From the NCBI GenBank assembly GCA_035235625.1, contig CP141144.1:18659014-18723013 (forward strand): 64,000 bases of DNA, written 5' to 3'. The notes under the pieces are model-generated. The model had not been told where the DNA came from. It ran no database searches and worked only from the letters and a program-made list of their open reading frames with translations. Every line of letters starts with the position of its first letter. Within the stretch, counting starts at the first letter, position 1. Of the stretch, positions 51,801 to 64,000 are shown in pieces. The translations under genes and the position numbers were made by a program. The stretch comes from Saururus chinensis (lineage: Eukaryota; Streptophyta; Magnoliopsida; Piperales; Saururaceae).

Positions 51801-53152
51801 TCCTTAATTACTTATGTCAATACAAACTCCATACCTTTCATATGATATTGAATTACTTTATATATTGAAGTAGATGTTGTACAGTTGCTATTGCATTATG
51901 TGCCAATTTTATTTCCTATAAAGTACAGTTTGCACTTTATATATTGAAGCAAATGAATACATGAGTAGAACAGCTAATCCTCTTGCTTAAAAGAACTGTC
52001 TAAAGAACTGGCACAGTATAAACATCTAGTTGTATTCATTTACCTTAGTTCAAAGAAATTATGACACACAACAAGCACGTGTTTAAACATTAAGGACGAA
52101 TCATAATTAAAAACAATTTGTCTTGTCCATAAGGTGAAATGTACTACTTTTTTTCTTATTTTTTTCTCCCTAAGCAATACAATATCCATAGAAAGTAGTT
52201 ACCAAGGAATAGACTTTGAATGGGCAGATTCATTTAGCAAAACAACATTAAATTTCCTACACATTTATGGAACTTCACATGTACCACCTATGATCTTTTA
52301 GAAATATAAATGAGAGAAATTAAAGATAGAAAAAATATCATGCTGAATCTGTAGCAATCTTCTTTGATTGACTAATCATTATTCAAGAACAATTTAGTTG
52401 AATTTGAAATATTTAGAAGCATGTCTATGGCCAAAAGTTTATGGATGGAATTAACAATGAAGGATATGGCTTTGTTATTTCTTATAAAAGAGTTGGCATA
52501 AAATAGGCTAGAGTGCAGGTGCAAGATCTGTGTAGCTGACCCCAAATAATTGGGAAAAGGTGCTTTATGATTATGATTTTAGAGCATGTCATTGCTCAAT
52601 AAAGAAGATAAGAGAGCAAGTTAGTTAACCGTCTCTCTGCAGAATCATGAGAAGTAAATATGGCTTTGCCCATCTCATTATTTTATGAGATGAGACTAAG
52701 AACCCGTCCAAGTAGAGTAGACACTATGAGTTTTTAGCTGATTTATAGATCAAGACGACTTTAAACAAACTTTGTAAAATCCACAAAGGCTCATCCAACA
52801 AGCAATATTATAAAGCAAAACCTAATAAGAATGTAATACCAACGAAATGGACATGTATTCCAATCAAAAATAAAAAATTGGAATAGAGAGGACCAACCTC
52901 CCAGACAATCATTGCGTCTTGATTTGTCCCTTTCCTCCCTTGCTGGGTGAACAACGAGGCAACACTGCTAGCCCCATTCAGATACATTCTCCCCGGTGCC
53001 TTCTTCAGCTGCTCATCCCTCTTGGAATCAAACGAGGAAGTCATCATCCCTTGCCTCCTCCGCGTGTTTCTCCGACCCTTTTGGGAACCAGAGGGCGAGG
53101 ACGGGGAGTAAGGATGGGAGCTTGCCCCGTCCAGGGCCAAGCAGGACCCCAT
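48810..53152 (-). CDS. Protein phosphatase 2C, clade-E-like, 5 exons, 478 aa
   Basis: Mg/Mn-dependent Ser/Thr phosphatase. Exons: 52898-53152, 51109-51498, 50905-51022, 50393-50616, 48810-49259, with GT/AG introns and an open frame to TAA. The start MGSC carries Gly2 and Cys4, a classic N-myristoylation plus palmitoylation signal, implying plasma-membrane anchoring. Metal-binding Asp are in GTNQDAM (Asp79), VFDGHGPFGH (Asp100), LATDGIWD (Asp328) and SKIDDCAAVCLFL (Asp374/375). GNVGDSRAVLG and ARAFGDFCLK are also intact. A Ser-rich insert (residues about 127-160) and an acidic C-terminal tail are typical of relatives such as AT1G16220. Intron 1 is 1.4 kb. It looks functional; the substrate cannot be read from sequence. 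Confidence 0.95.
52530..52590. repeat. Retroposon-tail remnant in PP2C intron 1
   Basis: GTGTAGCTGACCCCAAATAA followed by TTGGGAAAAGG and a TGATTATGATT tract resembles the 3' terminus of common plant non-LTR retroposons (GTAGCCGACCCCAAATAGTT, from family knowledge). No body of the element is recognisable. Confidence 0.5.
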
Positions 53153-54060
53153 CCTCAGGGCCCTGATAATGTTTACTATGCAATCCAGCATAACCGACAG
53201 ATTAAGACCTGTGGTTTCAAATGAAAGAAAACAACTTGGTACACTCAAATTAAAATCCCTTGTTTCCTCTGTCTTTGGCCTCCTACTTATCCAAGTGCAT
53301 ATGCAAAAGGCGGTAGGCCTTGGTGCTCTGAATGTGATTGAAATTGAACCAGTAGAACTTTTTTGCTATATAATAGAAAAACTCCTCCTTTCTTTTGGCC
53401 TAATCGATCATAAAGTGGCTCCGTTTTCCAACAGATGCTGAAAGCAATTATATGGAATAGATACCATTGCTTTTCAGTAACAGCCCCTTTTTCCCTTTCC
53501 AGACGTTTCAATATCAAACGCCTCTAATCTAAATGAGCTGAAACTCCTCCAGCAGAGCTCATAGTCCCTTCAATGGCACCAAACGCCTCAGAATTGGAAT
53601 CAAAGCGAGCACAAGCAACCGGAAGTTTCCCTATTCCCACGCAAACTCAGCTTCAAAATGACTTTTTGGCAGCTCAAACCTTACCAACTACGCACGTAGA
53701 AGATAACCCAGATGGCGATCCCTGCTTAGTCCTCAGAAGAACCCAAATAGCCCGCAAATTCGTACGTTTTCAACATTGCCCAAATCCCAGAATAAGCGGA
53801 AAACCCCCCCAAAGAGGAGCAAAATCCGAACTAACCATGGAAAACCCCGGAGCAATGGATCCCAATATACCCAGCCCAGGAAAGAACCAATCCACGCCCC
53901 ACCATCAGATCCCCGGAAAGAATTACCAATTCCAAGACGGAAGGAATGAAAAACCACCAAGCTTTCTTCCCTGGCTCTTCTCCCTCTGCAAAGCTAGGGG
54001 GGCTTGGAACGAGAGAGAGAGAGAGACGGAGTGAAAGGAACGGGAAGGAGCACAACACTT
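53153..54060 (-). other. 5' leader region of the PP2C gene
   Basis: On the minus strand an ATG at 53191-53189 is in frame with the MGSC start, 13 codons upstream. A splice-acceptor-like TTATCAG|G ends at 53163, so a 5'-UTR intron that removes this ATG is plausible. (GA)n at 54012-54030 is a CT-rich run in the transcript sense, common in plant leaders. The open frames on both strands at 53573-54058 have no family motif and are taken as leader or promoter sequence. Confidence 0.5.
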
Positions 54061-54850
54061 CACGAACTTTCGCTGTCGAGGTAGTGGTTGGGGAAGAAAA
54101 TTTTTGACTGAATCAAATTTCCACGTTCAAAAATCCGACTCCATCCCATTCTATTCTTCTCGTTTTCGATGATACGGTCATGATGATGATGATGAGCTCA
54201 TCTCTGATTGACTAGTTTCCCCGGTTTGCATGGTGCCTGTTTGTTTGTATTTCTCTTCTTTCCGGCTTTTCGTTATCATAGGCTCCTTTTTATAGCCGCT
54301 TCCCCAATACAGATATACATACGAATGATTCTATTGCCCCCATGACTACGAATGGTTTTATTGCCCCCCTCCATGACTCAAGCTTATCAGGGGTATTAAG
54401 TCTTAACTCGGGTTATAAAGAGTAATGCTATTTTGGCGTGAGAAAAAATGTTACTCCATCCTTCCCCCAAAATTGATGAGTAGGCCCTATCTCTGTGGGC
54501 CCCACTTATCAATTGTAAGAGAATAATAAAGTAGTATTTTAATGTATGAATCCTAACATTATGAAAGTATTTTTCTTTATTTTATGGGATATTTACGTTG
54601 CATCGGGTTGTCTTAGGCATGAAAGACAATATTGAAGCAGATAACAATATCGATGGTTATGGATATAGGTATGCGTCGATAATATGCTTTATACACGCTG
54701 AAACAGGCATAAACACTTTTATAAACATAAAAATTATTATAAATAATAATATATCATTATAATACTTATTTTAGAGCATAATAAGACTATAGAATACTAT
54801 ATCAATCGATACGGGCATTCTAAACTTAGTTCATTTGGAACCATATACTA
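54061..54850. other. PP2C promoter side and intergenic DNA
   Basis: Includes a short GATGATGATGATGATG run (54180-54195) and AT-rich sequence. No gene or transposon end recognised. The PP2C promoter probably lies in 54061-54400; a TATA-like TATAAAAAGG on the minus strand is at about 54284-54293. Confidence 0.45.
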
Positions 54851-55024
54851 TTATGCTCTTCGTCACATATAAATTATTACTTCTTCTTTCCCATATTAAG
54901 TGCTCTAAAATTAATTTAATTTAAAAAATAAATAATATTATGCTCTCCGTCACATACAAATTATTACTCCTTCTTTCCCATATTAAGTGCTCTAAAATTA
55001 ATTTAATTTAAAAAATAAATAATA
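54851..55024. repeat. 87-bp tandem duplication
   Basis: Two near-identical units, 54851-54937 and 54938-55024, each starting TTATGCTCT(C/T)CGTCACATA and ending AAATAAATAATA; about four differences. The CTCCGTCACATA-like start recalls MITE ends, but no inverted partner was found. Confidence 0.85.
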
Positions 55025-55665
55025 TACTTAATATGAGTCACAATTATATATTTAAATAAATGCATATTTGTGGAATACTATATTTAAAAAATTAATTATT
55101 TAAATTGTATGGACCTACCCATATTGATCTCCATTTTATTAAATTTAAGTTTCCTTCTCTTATAATATTTTTTAAAATATATGGGGTATTTATTATGTGT
55201 GTAAATACATATTAAATAAGATAGAATAAAATAAATTAAATGAAAAATATGTATTGAAAAAGTTCCCCTTACATTTTATAGTTATAATACATTAATTTGA
55301 GGATCACAATAATCATTAGTTATACACAAAAATTCTATATTAACCTATATACACTCACGGTAAGCAACCCTAAATCCAAATATCATAAGATAAATATTAT
55401 TTCATAGGATGGTCAAAACAATGGTGTTGAAGATCTTTGTGTAGTGGAGCATATTATTCATGTTCAATACCAATTTATCGGTAGGTCTCTTTTGATAAAG
55501 CTCTTCAATGCTTTTCCAATGGTGTTAAAAATACACAAATCCAAATATGTATTTTATATAAAAAAATTATTAGTATGTGGGGCCTCCAAAAAAAATTGAG
55601 AAAATATAGTCATGTGAGATCTTGTTTTATAGAGCTCATTAAGAGCTTTTTAATCATACCAAGTA
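55025..55665. other. Intergenic, AT-rich
   Basis: No coding or RNA gene seen. Short GAGCTC/AAGAGCT motifs occur near 55495 and 55630, without definable element ends. Confidence 0.45.
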
Positions 55666-58441
55666 TAGAGGTGGAACTAGGGTGGGTCGACTTGTGGCAC
55701 GTGTTAGTGGGTTAGGCCCAAATTGGCAGTGTTGGGCCTGACACACCAAGGGTACTGGGCTGAACCTCGGTAACTGTTAACTAGGCTGAGGGGCTAGCAT
55801 GCTTGGTACCCTTCGGTTCCACAAGCTTGGGTTTGCCCCCTAGGCCTTGGGCAAATAGCCGTTAGGCACTAGCCCAATGACTATACCAGTTGTTGGGCTG
55901 GTACATGAGGGGAAGGGGGTAATTACAAAACTACCACTTTCCCCTCAAAAAAATAATTTTAGACCTCTTAATATTTAAAAAAGGTCCTTTTCAAGAGTAG
56001 GAGGGGTAATTTTAATATTTAAAAATCTAAAAATAGGGGGAAGGTTTAGGTATATCTTCACCCTTTCACGTTCTCTCCAACTCTCTCCTCCATATTCTTA
56101 AGCTCTTAATATCTATATTTTTTACAAATTTAAATATTAAGGATCTTAAAGACAAGTCTCAACCTCATGTCAAAGTGACTCAAGTTTCAACTCTCAAGCC
56201 TCAACTCTCTAAGTCTCAATTATCAAGCATAAAGTAAATAATTTTTATTCTATAATTTGAAGTTTATGCTAAGTATTTTTAATTTTTACTTTAATTTGCT
56301 TTGTCTTTATCCTCTTAATTTTCTATCTCTTTTTATTTAGAAAATGGCATCCATTACAATGCTCCTTCATCCTCCCACACCAATGAAAATAAAAATAAAG
56401 TCTTATTTGAATTTACTAGAGAAGGTATTCCCAAATCCATTGATGAAGCTGATTATGAAGGACTTCTACCAATGCCTTCGACTACTGGGGAATAAAAAGA
56501 GTGGCAAAATTCCATGGAATGGAAGCACATGAAAAAAGTTAAGGTGGACTCCCTTGACCAACTCAGAGTAAAAATCATAAAAGTTGAATGTTACTATTGC
56601 AAAGCACTCTCAAGCGTTGAACGTGACGATACTAGTCATCTCTTACTCGACATGTCGAAGCATGTTTTTGCCAAGCATGCCTAAAGGACCCCAAACAACC
56701 CCGGCTAAGTACCATGAGCTCCTCCTCCACCTCTCCTAGCACTTTCACTTTCAACTAAGATTTAAATCGAATGGACCTTCTGAAGTATGTTATACATATT
56801 GAGCAACCATCCGTTATTGCCAATGATGAACTTTTTGAGAACCATTTGAAGCAAGCTCTCAACCCGACATTCAACAAAATCTTGCACACCACTATAAGGA
56901 GTGACATTTTCAAACTATTCGAGGAGTATAAGATATAATTTATTAATACTTTACTTATAATTTTGGGTAAAATTTATTTAACTTTTGATATTTGGACTAG
57001 TAACCAAGATGTAGGATATGCTTGTATTACAACTCATTTTATAGATAAATAATGAAAATTAAACAAGAGGATAGTTCATTTAAACATAATAGAATATCCT
57101 CATACTACCTCAATTATTGAAAGATCATGGATTTATGCTTTAAATGAATTCTCTATTAAAGATAAAATTATCTCTGTAACTTTAGAATATACTAATAATA
57201 ATAACAATTTCACTCTAGAACTTCTAAAATCTCATTGTGGTCATACTAATGTAGTAGAGTCCCTTACATTTCATATTAGGTGTGCATGTCACATAAGTAA
57301 TTTATTTGTTCAAGATAAACTAAATATAGTTAAACCTCATATTAAATTAATTAAAGATACTTTGTTATATATTACTTCTTCACCATCTAGAATACAAGAA
57401 TTTACAGAATTGTGTAGATTTCATAAAAAGAAATATAGGGAGTTATAATTAGATATTTGTCATAGGTGGAATAACACTTATTTAATGTTAAATCATATGT
57501 GGGAATGAAAGATATGATAATTTGTTGGGCTGATAAAAAAAATACTTATTTGTTTGTTTAATGAATTTTTTATCTATTTTTTATAATGCAACTAAAGAAT
57601 TATCTGGAGTTTATTATCTTACTTCTTGTGTAATTCTAAGACACAAATATGAAATAACTTGTGCATTTGAAAATTATAGACACAATAAAACTTTTTTATT
57701 TCTTAGAGAAAAAATGGAGAAAAAATTATTAAATACTAGTCTCCTATTCCTTTAATTTGTTGTTTAGGGGATATAATACATCCTAGGGTTAGATAGAAGG
57801 TGTACAAGTATTAATAGATGGTATACATTTAAACATAAGTCCCCATGCTAATAATAATGAATATATGTATAGTACAGTACATACTTTATACAATTTATAT
57901 GCACTATTATATGGGTCAAGATGAAATGAACCAACTTCTTCTTCTGATTCTACTATATATTTTGGTTAAAAAAAGTCAAGACCTGGATGTTAACTTAAAA
58001 AATATATACTTCTAATAATAATGAATTAGTTATATATTTGCAAACTGATTTCGGCTCTTTTATTATTGAGGAAGAAAGTAGAAATTTTAATATTTGAGGT
58101 TGGTGGAAAACACATTAAATGAGCTTTCCTATATTATCTGCTTTAGCTTGTATTTTACTAGCCCCCTTGATGTCAACAGTAGCATTAAAATCTACTTTTA
58201 GTGAAGGAGACAGAAGTTGACCAATAGGAGTAGACTAACTCCAGATGCAGTGGAGGCATACATATGCTCGAAGGATTGGTTGGATGCTAAACAAAAAGCA
58301 TAAATATTAAAATATTTTTTTATTATACGGGCGGACCTATGGGCCGAGTTAGGCTTTTCCCCAACCCATTGGGTTGGGCCAGCACAGCCAACTCTTTCAG
58401 TGGGTTGGAAGCGGGCCCTAGCCCCACCAGCTTCCACTCTA
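55666..58441 (+). mobile_element. hAT transposon, inactive
   Basis: The left end TAGAGGTGGAACTAGG and the right end (reverse complement TAGAGTGGAAGCTGGT) form an imperfect inverted repeat. Subterminal DNA is rich in GGGCC/GGGTTGGGC motifs. It encloses a decayed transposase of the RICESLEEPER/Ac type. The flanking 8-mers ACCAAGTA and AATTATGA do not match, so the insertion is old or an end is off by some bases. Confidence 0.75.
56344..58300 (+). pseudogene. hAT transposase remnant
   Basis: A BED-type zinc finger is readable at about 56530-56685 (HMKKVKVD...ECYYCKAL..., ending MSKHVFAKH), after a TAA at 56491. The middle retains TFDIWTSNQDVGYACITTHF near 56980 and CACHISNLFVQDKLN near 57290, part of the RNase H-like catalytic fold. 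The C-terminal dimerisation domain survives near 58090-58210 (WWKTH, then SALACILLAPLMSTVALKSTFS). Stops and shifts in every domain rule out function. Open frames at 56344-56532 and 57561-57755 are pieces in or out of the true frame. Confidence 0.8.
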
Positions 58442-59589
58442 AATTATGAACGTGCAAATTCAAGTGTGGGAGTACAAGATATAATATTATAAAGTTAAAA
58501 TCAGGGATTAAGATTCCAATATCATTGGCTTTTTTGGGATTAGGATAAGTCAAACAAGGGTAAATTAGGGAATAATGGTATGAAACATAGGTCGAATAAT
58601 CATAATTTGAAAGTACTATAGTACACAAATTTGTTGTATATTTTAATATAATATGAGTCTCATTTGGACGAGCCTAAACTCCTACGCATTAACATGAGCC
58701 CGAGCATCATCAACTATCCGATCTTGATTTAATTGCTCATGATGCTTGGGCCCACAGGCACATAATGTGTGTGTGTGTGTGTTATAAATATGTAATACAC
58801 ATTTATAACATATAGATACAAAACAATGTTACCAGATTTACTATTTTAAAATAAATTTCATCATCCATACATATAATTGTAATACATATTGACAACCTTT
58901 AGTATTAATGTTAATAGCTAATTTATGTATTTTTTTTTACCCTAGCCATCAATGTGGCTTGGACATATGTGATCACAAGATAGAACATAGGAGCCTACTA
59001 TACACAAGAGCCCGCTAAACATAAGGTACATGCAATTGTGCAAATTGTTACACTCTATTCTCAATATCATATAATTTGGGGAGTTAATTATAATATTTTG
59101 AATCATAAGAGGTTTTGTCTAATTTTTAATAATAAGGAGATTAGTAGAATAATAAAAGGAATTAAAGAGAGTCTCAAATAGTTGAATAATACTTAGAAGA
59201 ACTTACTTAGTAGGAGGTAAGGTACCAAGAGCTTTCTTGAGATGAAGAAGTATATTCTTATAATTACTTAAATGCCCTTAAGAAATAAAAAAGAAAAATT
59301 ATAAAGTCTAAGGGTATTTTGATAAAATTTCCTAATTGAATGGAAATGAGGGAGATTCACTTTTCTCTATAAATAGGAATGTTTTGATCTCCATTCCATT
59401 TATTCCACAAATCCCACCCCTAAGAGGGAACAAGAGAAAAAAGAAAATGAGAGAAAGGGCTAAAAGTGTTGGTTTGTGATTAATGTGTGTGGCATATACA
59501 AATTGAGAAAAATAAAATCTCTAACTCGCAATTAAGGTTCAAGATTCATCTTTCCCTTTTTAAACAAAATAAGCACAATTTTGTCTAAT
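58442..59589. other. Intergenic, AT-rich
   Basis: A (GT)n run at about 58766-58782. The minus-strand open frames 58198-58437 and 58323-58628 fall on the GC-rich hAT end and are chance. Nothing else recognised. Confidence 0.5.
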
Positions 59590-60720
59590 TTAACATGCCT
59601 AATTCCTATGTGTTTTAACAAAAAATTGCATTTAAATCACCAAGCAACACATAAGAATTTCTATGTGGAAACCCAACTAGGGAAATATCACGGGATATTC
59701 TGTTTAGATCAACTATGCACTATATAAACTTAAGATTACAAAATTACTAATTACAAAGAATAAAAATTACTTTTTTTCTTCACAAGGCTGGTTCTTCACA
59801 CCACCTTGATTCTAAATCAACCACTCCTTGGTTGTTTACCGGTACTAGTTCAATCTTCTCCTCCTCTTTGTGCTCTTTGATCAATATAGATCTTTTATCT
59901 TCACATTTGGAATGAACTTTCTTTCTCCTTAATCTTCTCAGTAACAATCTTCAATAAATACTATGCCTCACATATGTTTTTATACACTCATTTCACATCT
60001 AATCACTCTTTTGATTAAGGTAGACAAAATCACAACTTAAAAGACTAATTCTCTAAACATTGTTAGAGAAACTCCATACAAGCTCTAAGTTTTTTAAGCC
60101 TTCCTTCTACTTTCTCACATTCTTAGCCATTTTCATAGACTACCCAAGTCTAAAAAGGAAAACATATTTAGGAATCTAAATCAAATAAAAAAAATCTAAT
60201 TTAGGCAACTCTGTGTTTCATCAATTGGTTGTTCGACAAGGCAATCATATTTCCTTCTACCAATTTCTCATATTGATGGATCTGTCAACTTGGCAATCAA
60301 TCGATAAATCTTGGCTTCATTTTATGTAATGAATTTCAAGTGTTGATCGATCATTTTTCTCAAGTGATCGATCAACAATATTCCAAAGACTTTATCTACA
60401 ATTCAAAACCAATCGATCGATACTATTCATCGATAGATTGCTATGAACAAATTTTTGATTTTTTATTTGCCTCCAACTTTTACCATTCTTTTACCTAAGG
60501 TCTCTTTTACCCTAAAATATGTGAATGTGATATGTATGCATGTTTTGACTTGCCAAAACACGTATTTGAGAATTCCTTTCGCTCTATCTTTAGAATCTCC
60601 TCTTCATACTTAAACGGACTCAAAATTTCACATTCATGACATTGTTTTGATAACTGAATAAGTCAATAATACATGACATAAGGATACTTATATTCTTACA
60701 AGGAAGCTAAGGGGAAGACA
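59590..60720 (-). repeat. Copia-type LTR remnant, reverse orientation (tentative)
   Basis: On the minus strand, the CCCTAGTTGGGTTTCCAC block (about 59665-59682) resembles the 3' part of plant copia LTRs. Many ATCGATCGATAC / CAATCGATAA motifs lie at 60230-60440, as in the other copia LTRs here. Ends are not definable; the right edge could be the TTACA near 60698. Confidence 0.4.
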
Positions 60721-62879
60721 CTAAGAGAGGTTGTCCAATTTCTTAGTCCTATGGTGAAGAATGGGCTTAGACGAGGGAGTTGAGGAAATTTTCTATGACT
60801 ATTGCCAAATGTCAATTGGAGTTGATGAGGTTTCAACATCCTGTTGGAGGCTGATTTACAACGACTAGAAAGATAGATAGATTGACTTATGGTCTTGATG
60901 CATGCTCAGTAACATATATGCATGTTTTGAAGAGATAATGTTTTTCTACACTGTTTTCTATCCTACAAAGCTTCACATCAAGTTTTGATTGGACAAAGAA
61001 AAATGGGTCCTCCTATTGTCATGTAAGACCCAATCTTTTTGCCCAATCAAAAATTGGTGTATGGTTTTATTGGACAAAAAATGGTATAAGTTTATCAACA
61101 TCCATTTTAAAATGTACGATTTTCCTAAATTATACTTGGCTTATATGTGTTTGAATTATGCATGCATACATATTCTTTATGACAAGATTATGATATGCAA
61201 AAATACCTATAATAAGGAAATGATTGTAATTGATTCAACTTTGTGAGTGGATGGGTGCATATGTATGAGGTATGATTGTACCCTTTGGCATGGGACCGAG
61301 TTGGGTTTGCCAAAAAGTGCATTGATACCCATGGCCAAGAAGACCCTATTTTTACTCCTATGATATAAGTGGTAGTAGTAGCCAAAATTACAATTTTCTT
61401 TTTTTCTTAGCTTTAGTTGAAACATACTTGAGATGAGTAAAGACTGAGATGATGATATGTATTAATACTTGAACTTATGTATTAATGCTTGCACTTATAA
61501 GAATATATAAGAAAATATGAGCCATCACATTGCATGTTATAATTTACGCAGACCAAAGGAAGAAAAATCATTGAATTTTTGTCGTGAAGAGGTAGAATAG
61601 CCAAACCTCCACTCTAGAATTTTAAAATCCTAGAATGTACATTACAAGATACTAAATTAGTTTTCTTTGTATAGTTGTATGATATGGGCATATATGCAGT
61701 ACACTAGTAGAAAAAATATAGTCGTTTAGACTTTAATCGTAAGTTTTAAATCATGTTTTCGTTGTACTCTTAGTATGAGTGGATACCAACAACGCAATAT
61801 ATACTTGTAGAGCTTGACAATGGTGATTGCATGTATTTCACCTTATGATTGAAATTTAACACAATCTAAAAGAGGTTTTCTTGTGTAAAGTGATATAATA
61901 CACATCAAAAAGGTTCCCATCAATTAGGGATGGAAAAGCTCAAAAGAATTTAAGATTGGGAGTCAATTTGCTTTTTTACATAAGTCATCAAGACTGTTGC
62001 CAATGTGTCAACAAAATGTCGATGGTTGAGAGAAGACCAATTGTTCTCGGCATCAACATGCATGGACGTGTTGATGTGACATGTCAATGACAACATCGGT
62101 AAATTAGGCAGTAAAATATCTACCCTATGTTAGAAAAGACTGACATATTGATGGATGTGTTATTGAACATTGACACCAACACCGACGTATCAATGCCTTG
62201 ACTAACTATAATAAATGGGTAATATAAACCCTAAGTTTGAGGCTTACCTAAGAGGGTAGAGACTGATTATAAGACACTTGAGCTCATAAGTACCTTATGT
62301 CGGTTTAGATTGCAAATGTGAGTTTCTCTTTTAGCCACAATGAGGAGGTTATTGGTCTTCAAAGGGCCTTAGTCTCCTCCATTGTAGTGATGTTTGGGAG
62401 TTAATTTGGATCATTAGAGAATCATCGTGCAAAGCAAAATGAGGTTCTCAGCACTCATGGAGGACCGAGAATTACCACCACTTAGGTTCATGAGCTCTTA
62501 TGGACCTTAGCCTCATGTCATGCTTTGCAAAGTGGTATACATTTAGATGATTCGAAGGAACCTCCTTGATGTAGCCATAACTTTTGCAAGTTGGGAAACT
62601 ATTCAGCAAGAGTATGAATTTACTTTATGGAGCAGTATACATTTCGATGAATTAAAAGAACCTCCTTAATGTTGTCATAGCTTTAAAGTGTCTTCCTGGT
62701 TTAGAAAATAGATTTGAGATATATTGCAAGGGTAATTTATCTTATTTTTAGAATTGAGATTTTGTTTTGAATTCAAGTTTGTAAATGTAACTTATGAATT
62801 ATTCTAATTAGTTGTTCAATATAATATTAAGTATATTATTTGGCTATCCCACTTGGTATATAAGTTAGACTTAGTTGTT
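60721..62879. other. Intergenic, no gene recognised
   Basis: Open frames at 60989-61246, 61188-61385 and 61207-61425 lack motifs and overlap. 61990-62200 is rich in repeated ATGTCAATG/TTGATG words without a clear period. No RNA gene seen. Confidence 0.5.
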
Positions 62880-64000
62880 AGAACATATTGAGATATGTCT
62901 TGTATGATTAAAACTATATCCAAATGTACATGTTTAAGTCTTTACACAATCTGATTAAATTAGTTAGCAAAATTAGATTTGGAATTGATTGACTTAAAAA
63001 AGAGAAGCTAATAAGTTCTAATTTCAAGGTAGAAGACTTAATAGAGTATTTTAATTAAAGGTAAATTTTGCACGTACTCACATGTATAAAATACTTAAAT
63101 TTTAATTAGAAAAACCTTCAAAAGTATTTTTGAGTATTTTGGACAAAAAGGAGAAAAGTCATAATAAGGTTCATAAACAATTGATCGACTGTGAGCAATG
63201 GATCAATCAAACGATCAAGTATGAATGTTCATACTGCTTCACAATTGTATAATCAATCAAATGATTTATTAATGGACTGATGAGTTGTATATTCTTCCAT
63301 CACAATAACCTAAACAACCAATCACAAATTCCTTGATTGATAAATCATTTGATAGAAATGATAGATTAATTGGATATATGGATTTGAATTGAATATGGAA
63401 CAATCGATCGCCCTATGCAATGATCGATTCATCTGTGAGTTAGTTGCCTAGTATAAGAAATTCGAAATGAATTACTTACCAATTAGGAGATTAAAACCCT
63501 AGCCGCCTTGGGACACTATTTAAAGGCTAGTATTGGACAAAATAACATAAGATAAAACAATATTTGTGAGAGAAAAATAGAGTGCCTCAATATTAGTTCT
63601 TCCCTAATTTACTTAAGAATTTGAGAGAAAATCAAGGGCGGTAGATGACTTTATTTCATCATCATTTAATAGAATAGAGTTTGAGTGATTCACATACATT
63701 ACAATACAACAAAGGTGTTGAAGGAGCTCTTTACGAGGGAGATTAAAAGAGCACTACATAAACAATTAAAAGGGGTTTTAATTGAAGTATTTTGTAGAAA
63801 ACCAAAAATAAACTTTAAGGGAAAAATATCAAGGATCAAGGAGGAGACTTGATAGCCAACAACTTCAACTAGAGAGATGAATTCTAGTATGGGTTAGAGA
63901 ATGATGGCTTTGTGACTTGTAAGTTTTAATCCTTAGTGCATTGATTTTTCTTGAGGGTGGCTACTTTTTTTTCCTATGTTGGGTTTCTATGTAAAAGTCT
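62880..64000 (+). repeat. Copia-type LTR remnant (runs off the window)
   Basis: Same family as 4640-5560: shared TTTGGAATTGAT (62979) and ACTCACATGTATAAAATACTT regions, GATCGATCGCCC and GATCGATTC motifs near 63400. The closing GGGTTTCTATGTAAAAG at 63980 corresponds to the GGGGTTTTCCACATCAAA of the other copy. The element body, if any, lies right of the window. Confidence 0.5.

Noticed and set aside
53573..54034. 153-codon open frame on the plus strand opposite the PP2C leader
   Set aside because: No domain motif; lies over the likely leader and promoter of the PP2C gene, with other overlapping frames of equal length.

Overview
The window is nuclear DNA of a flowering plant, probably a dicot or an early-diverging angiosperm; I cannot name the species. 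The evidence is intron-rich genes with GT-AG introns, typical plant gene families (perakine-reductase-like aldo-keto reductase, SCPL20-type serine carboxypeptidase, clade-E-like PP2C), and AT-rich intergenic DNA full of LTR retrotransposons, hAT elements, MITEs and a SINE. No bacterial, organellar or CRISPR features were seen, and no rRNA or functional tRNA gene was recognised.

Layout. (1) 1-1294: 5' half of an aldo-keto reductase gene on the minus strand, cut by the window edge. (2) 1300-15100: repeat-filled DNA holding a non-autonomous hAT element with target duplication (2130-3505), a copia LTR remnant (4640-5560), three pieces of one LTR family in alternating orientation (6118-13477), a 3.4-kb solo LTR inside them (8436-11846), a Harbinger-like MITE and a SINE. 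(3) 15123-18533: complete second aldo-keto reductase gene, minus strand, five exons and 342 codons, a tandem duplicate of copy 1. (4) 18724-27811: decayed Ty3/gypsy element (G1) split by an opposite-strand 3.3-kb solo LTR of the same family as the one at 8436, all between inverted repeats. (5) 28024-38916: decayed Ty1/copia element whose 5' LTR was hit by a complete but inactivated 5.45-kb Ty3/gypsy element (G2) and which also carries a 2.5-kb LTR-like block. (6) 38917-43416: LTR fragments. (7) 43417-47764: complete 14-exon serine carboxypeptidase gene, plus strand. (8) 48810-53152: complete 5-exon PP2C gene, minus strand, convergent with the carboxypeptidase. (9) 55666-58441: dead hAT transposon with BED-finger and C-terminal dimerisation remnants. 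(10) 58442-64000: non-coding, with copia LTR remnants.

The functional content is therefore three intact or partly visible enzyme families: two tandem NADPH-dependent reductases, one secreted or vacuolar carboxypeptidase, and one probably lipid-anchored phosphatase. They look like unrelated housekeeping or specialised-metabolism genes, not a pathway cluster. Most of the rest is layered retrotransposon history whose insertion order can be read from target-site duplications. I found no convincing novel gene system. The most unusual signals are palindromic motifs shared by LTRs of different families, the alternating LTR array, and a possible start-codon choice in the PP2C gene that would decide its membrane anchoring.

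Exon boundaries were placed by hand from GT/AG sites, reading frame and family knowledge. Repeat boundaries are exact only where a target duplication is stated.
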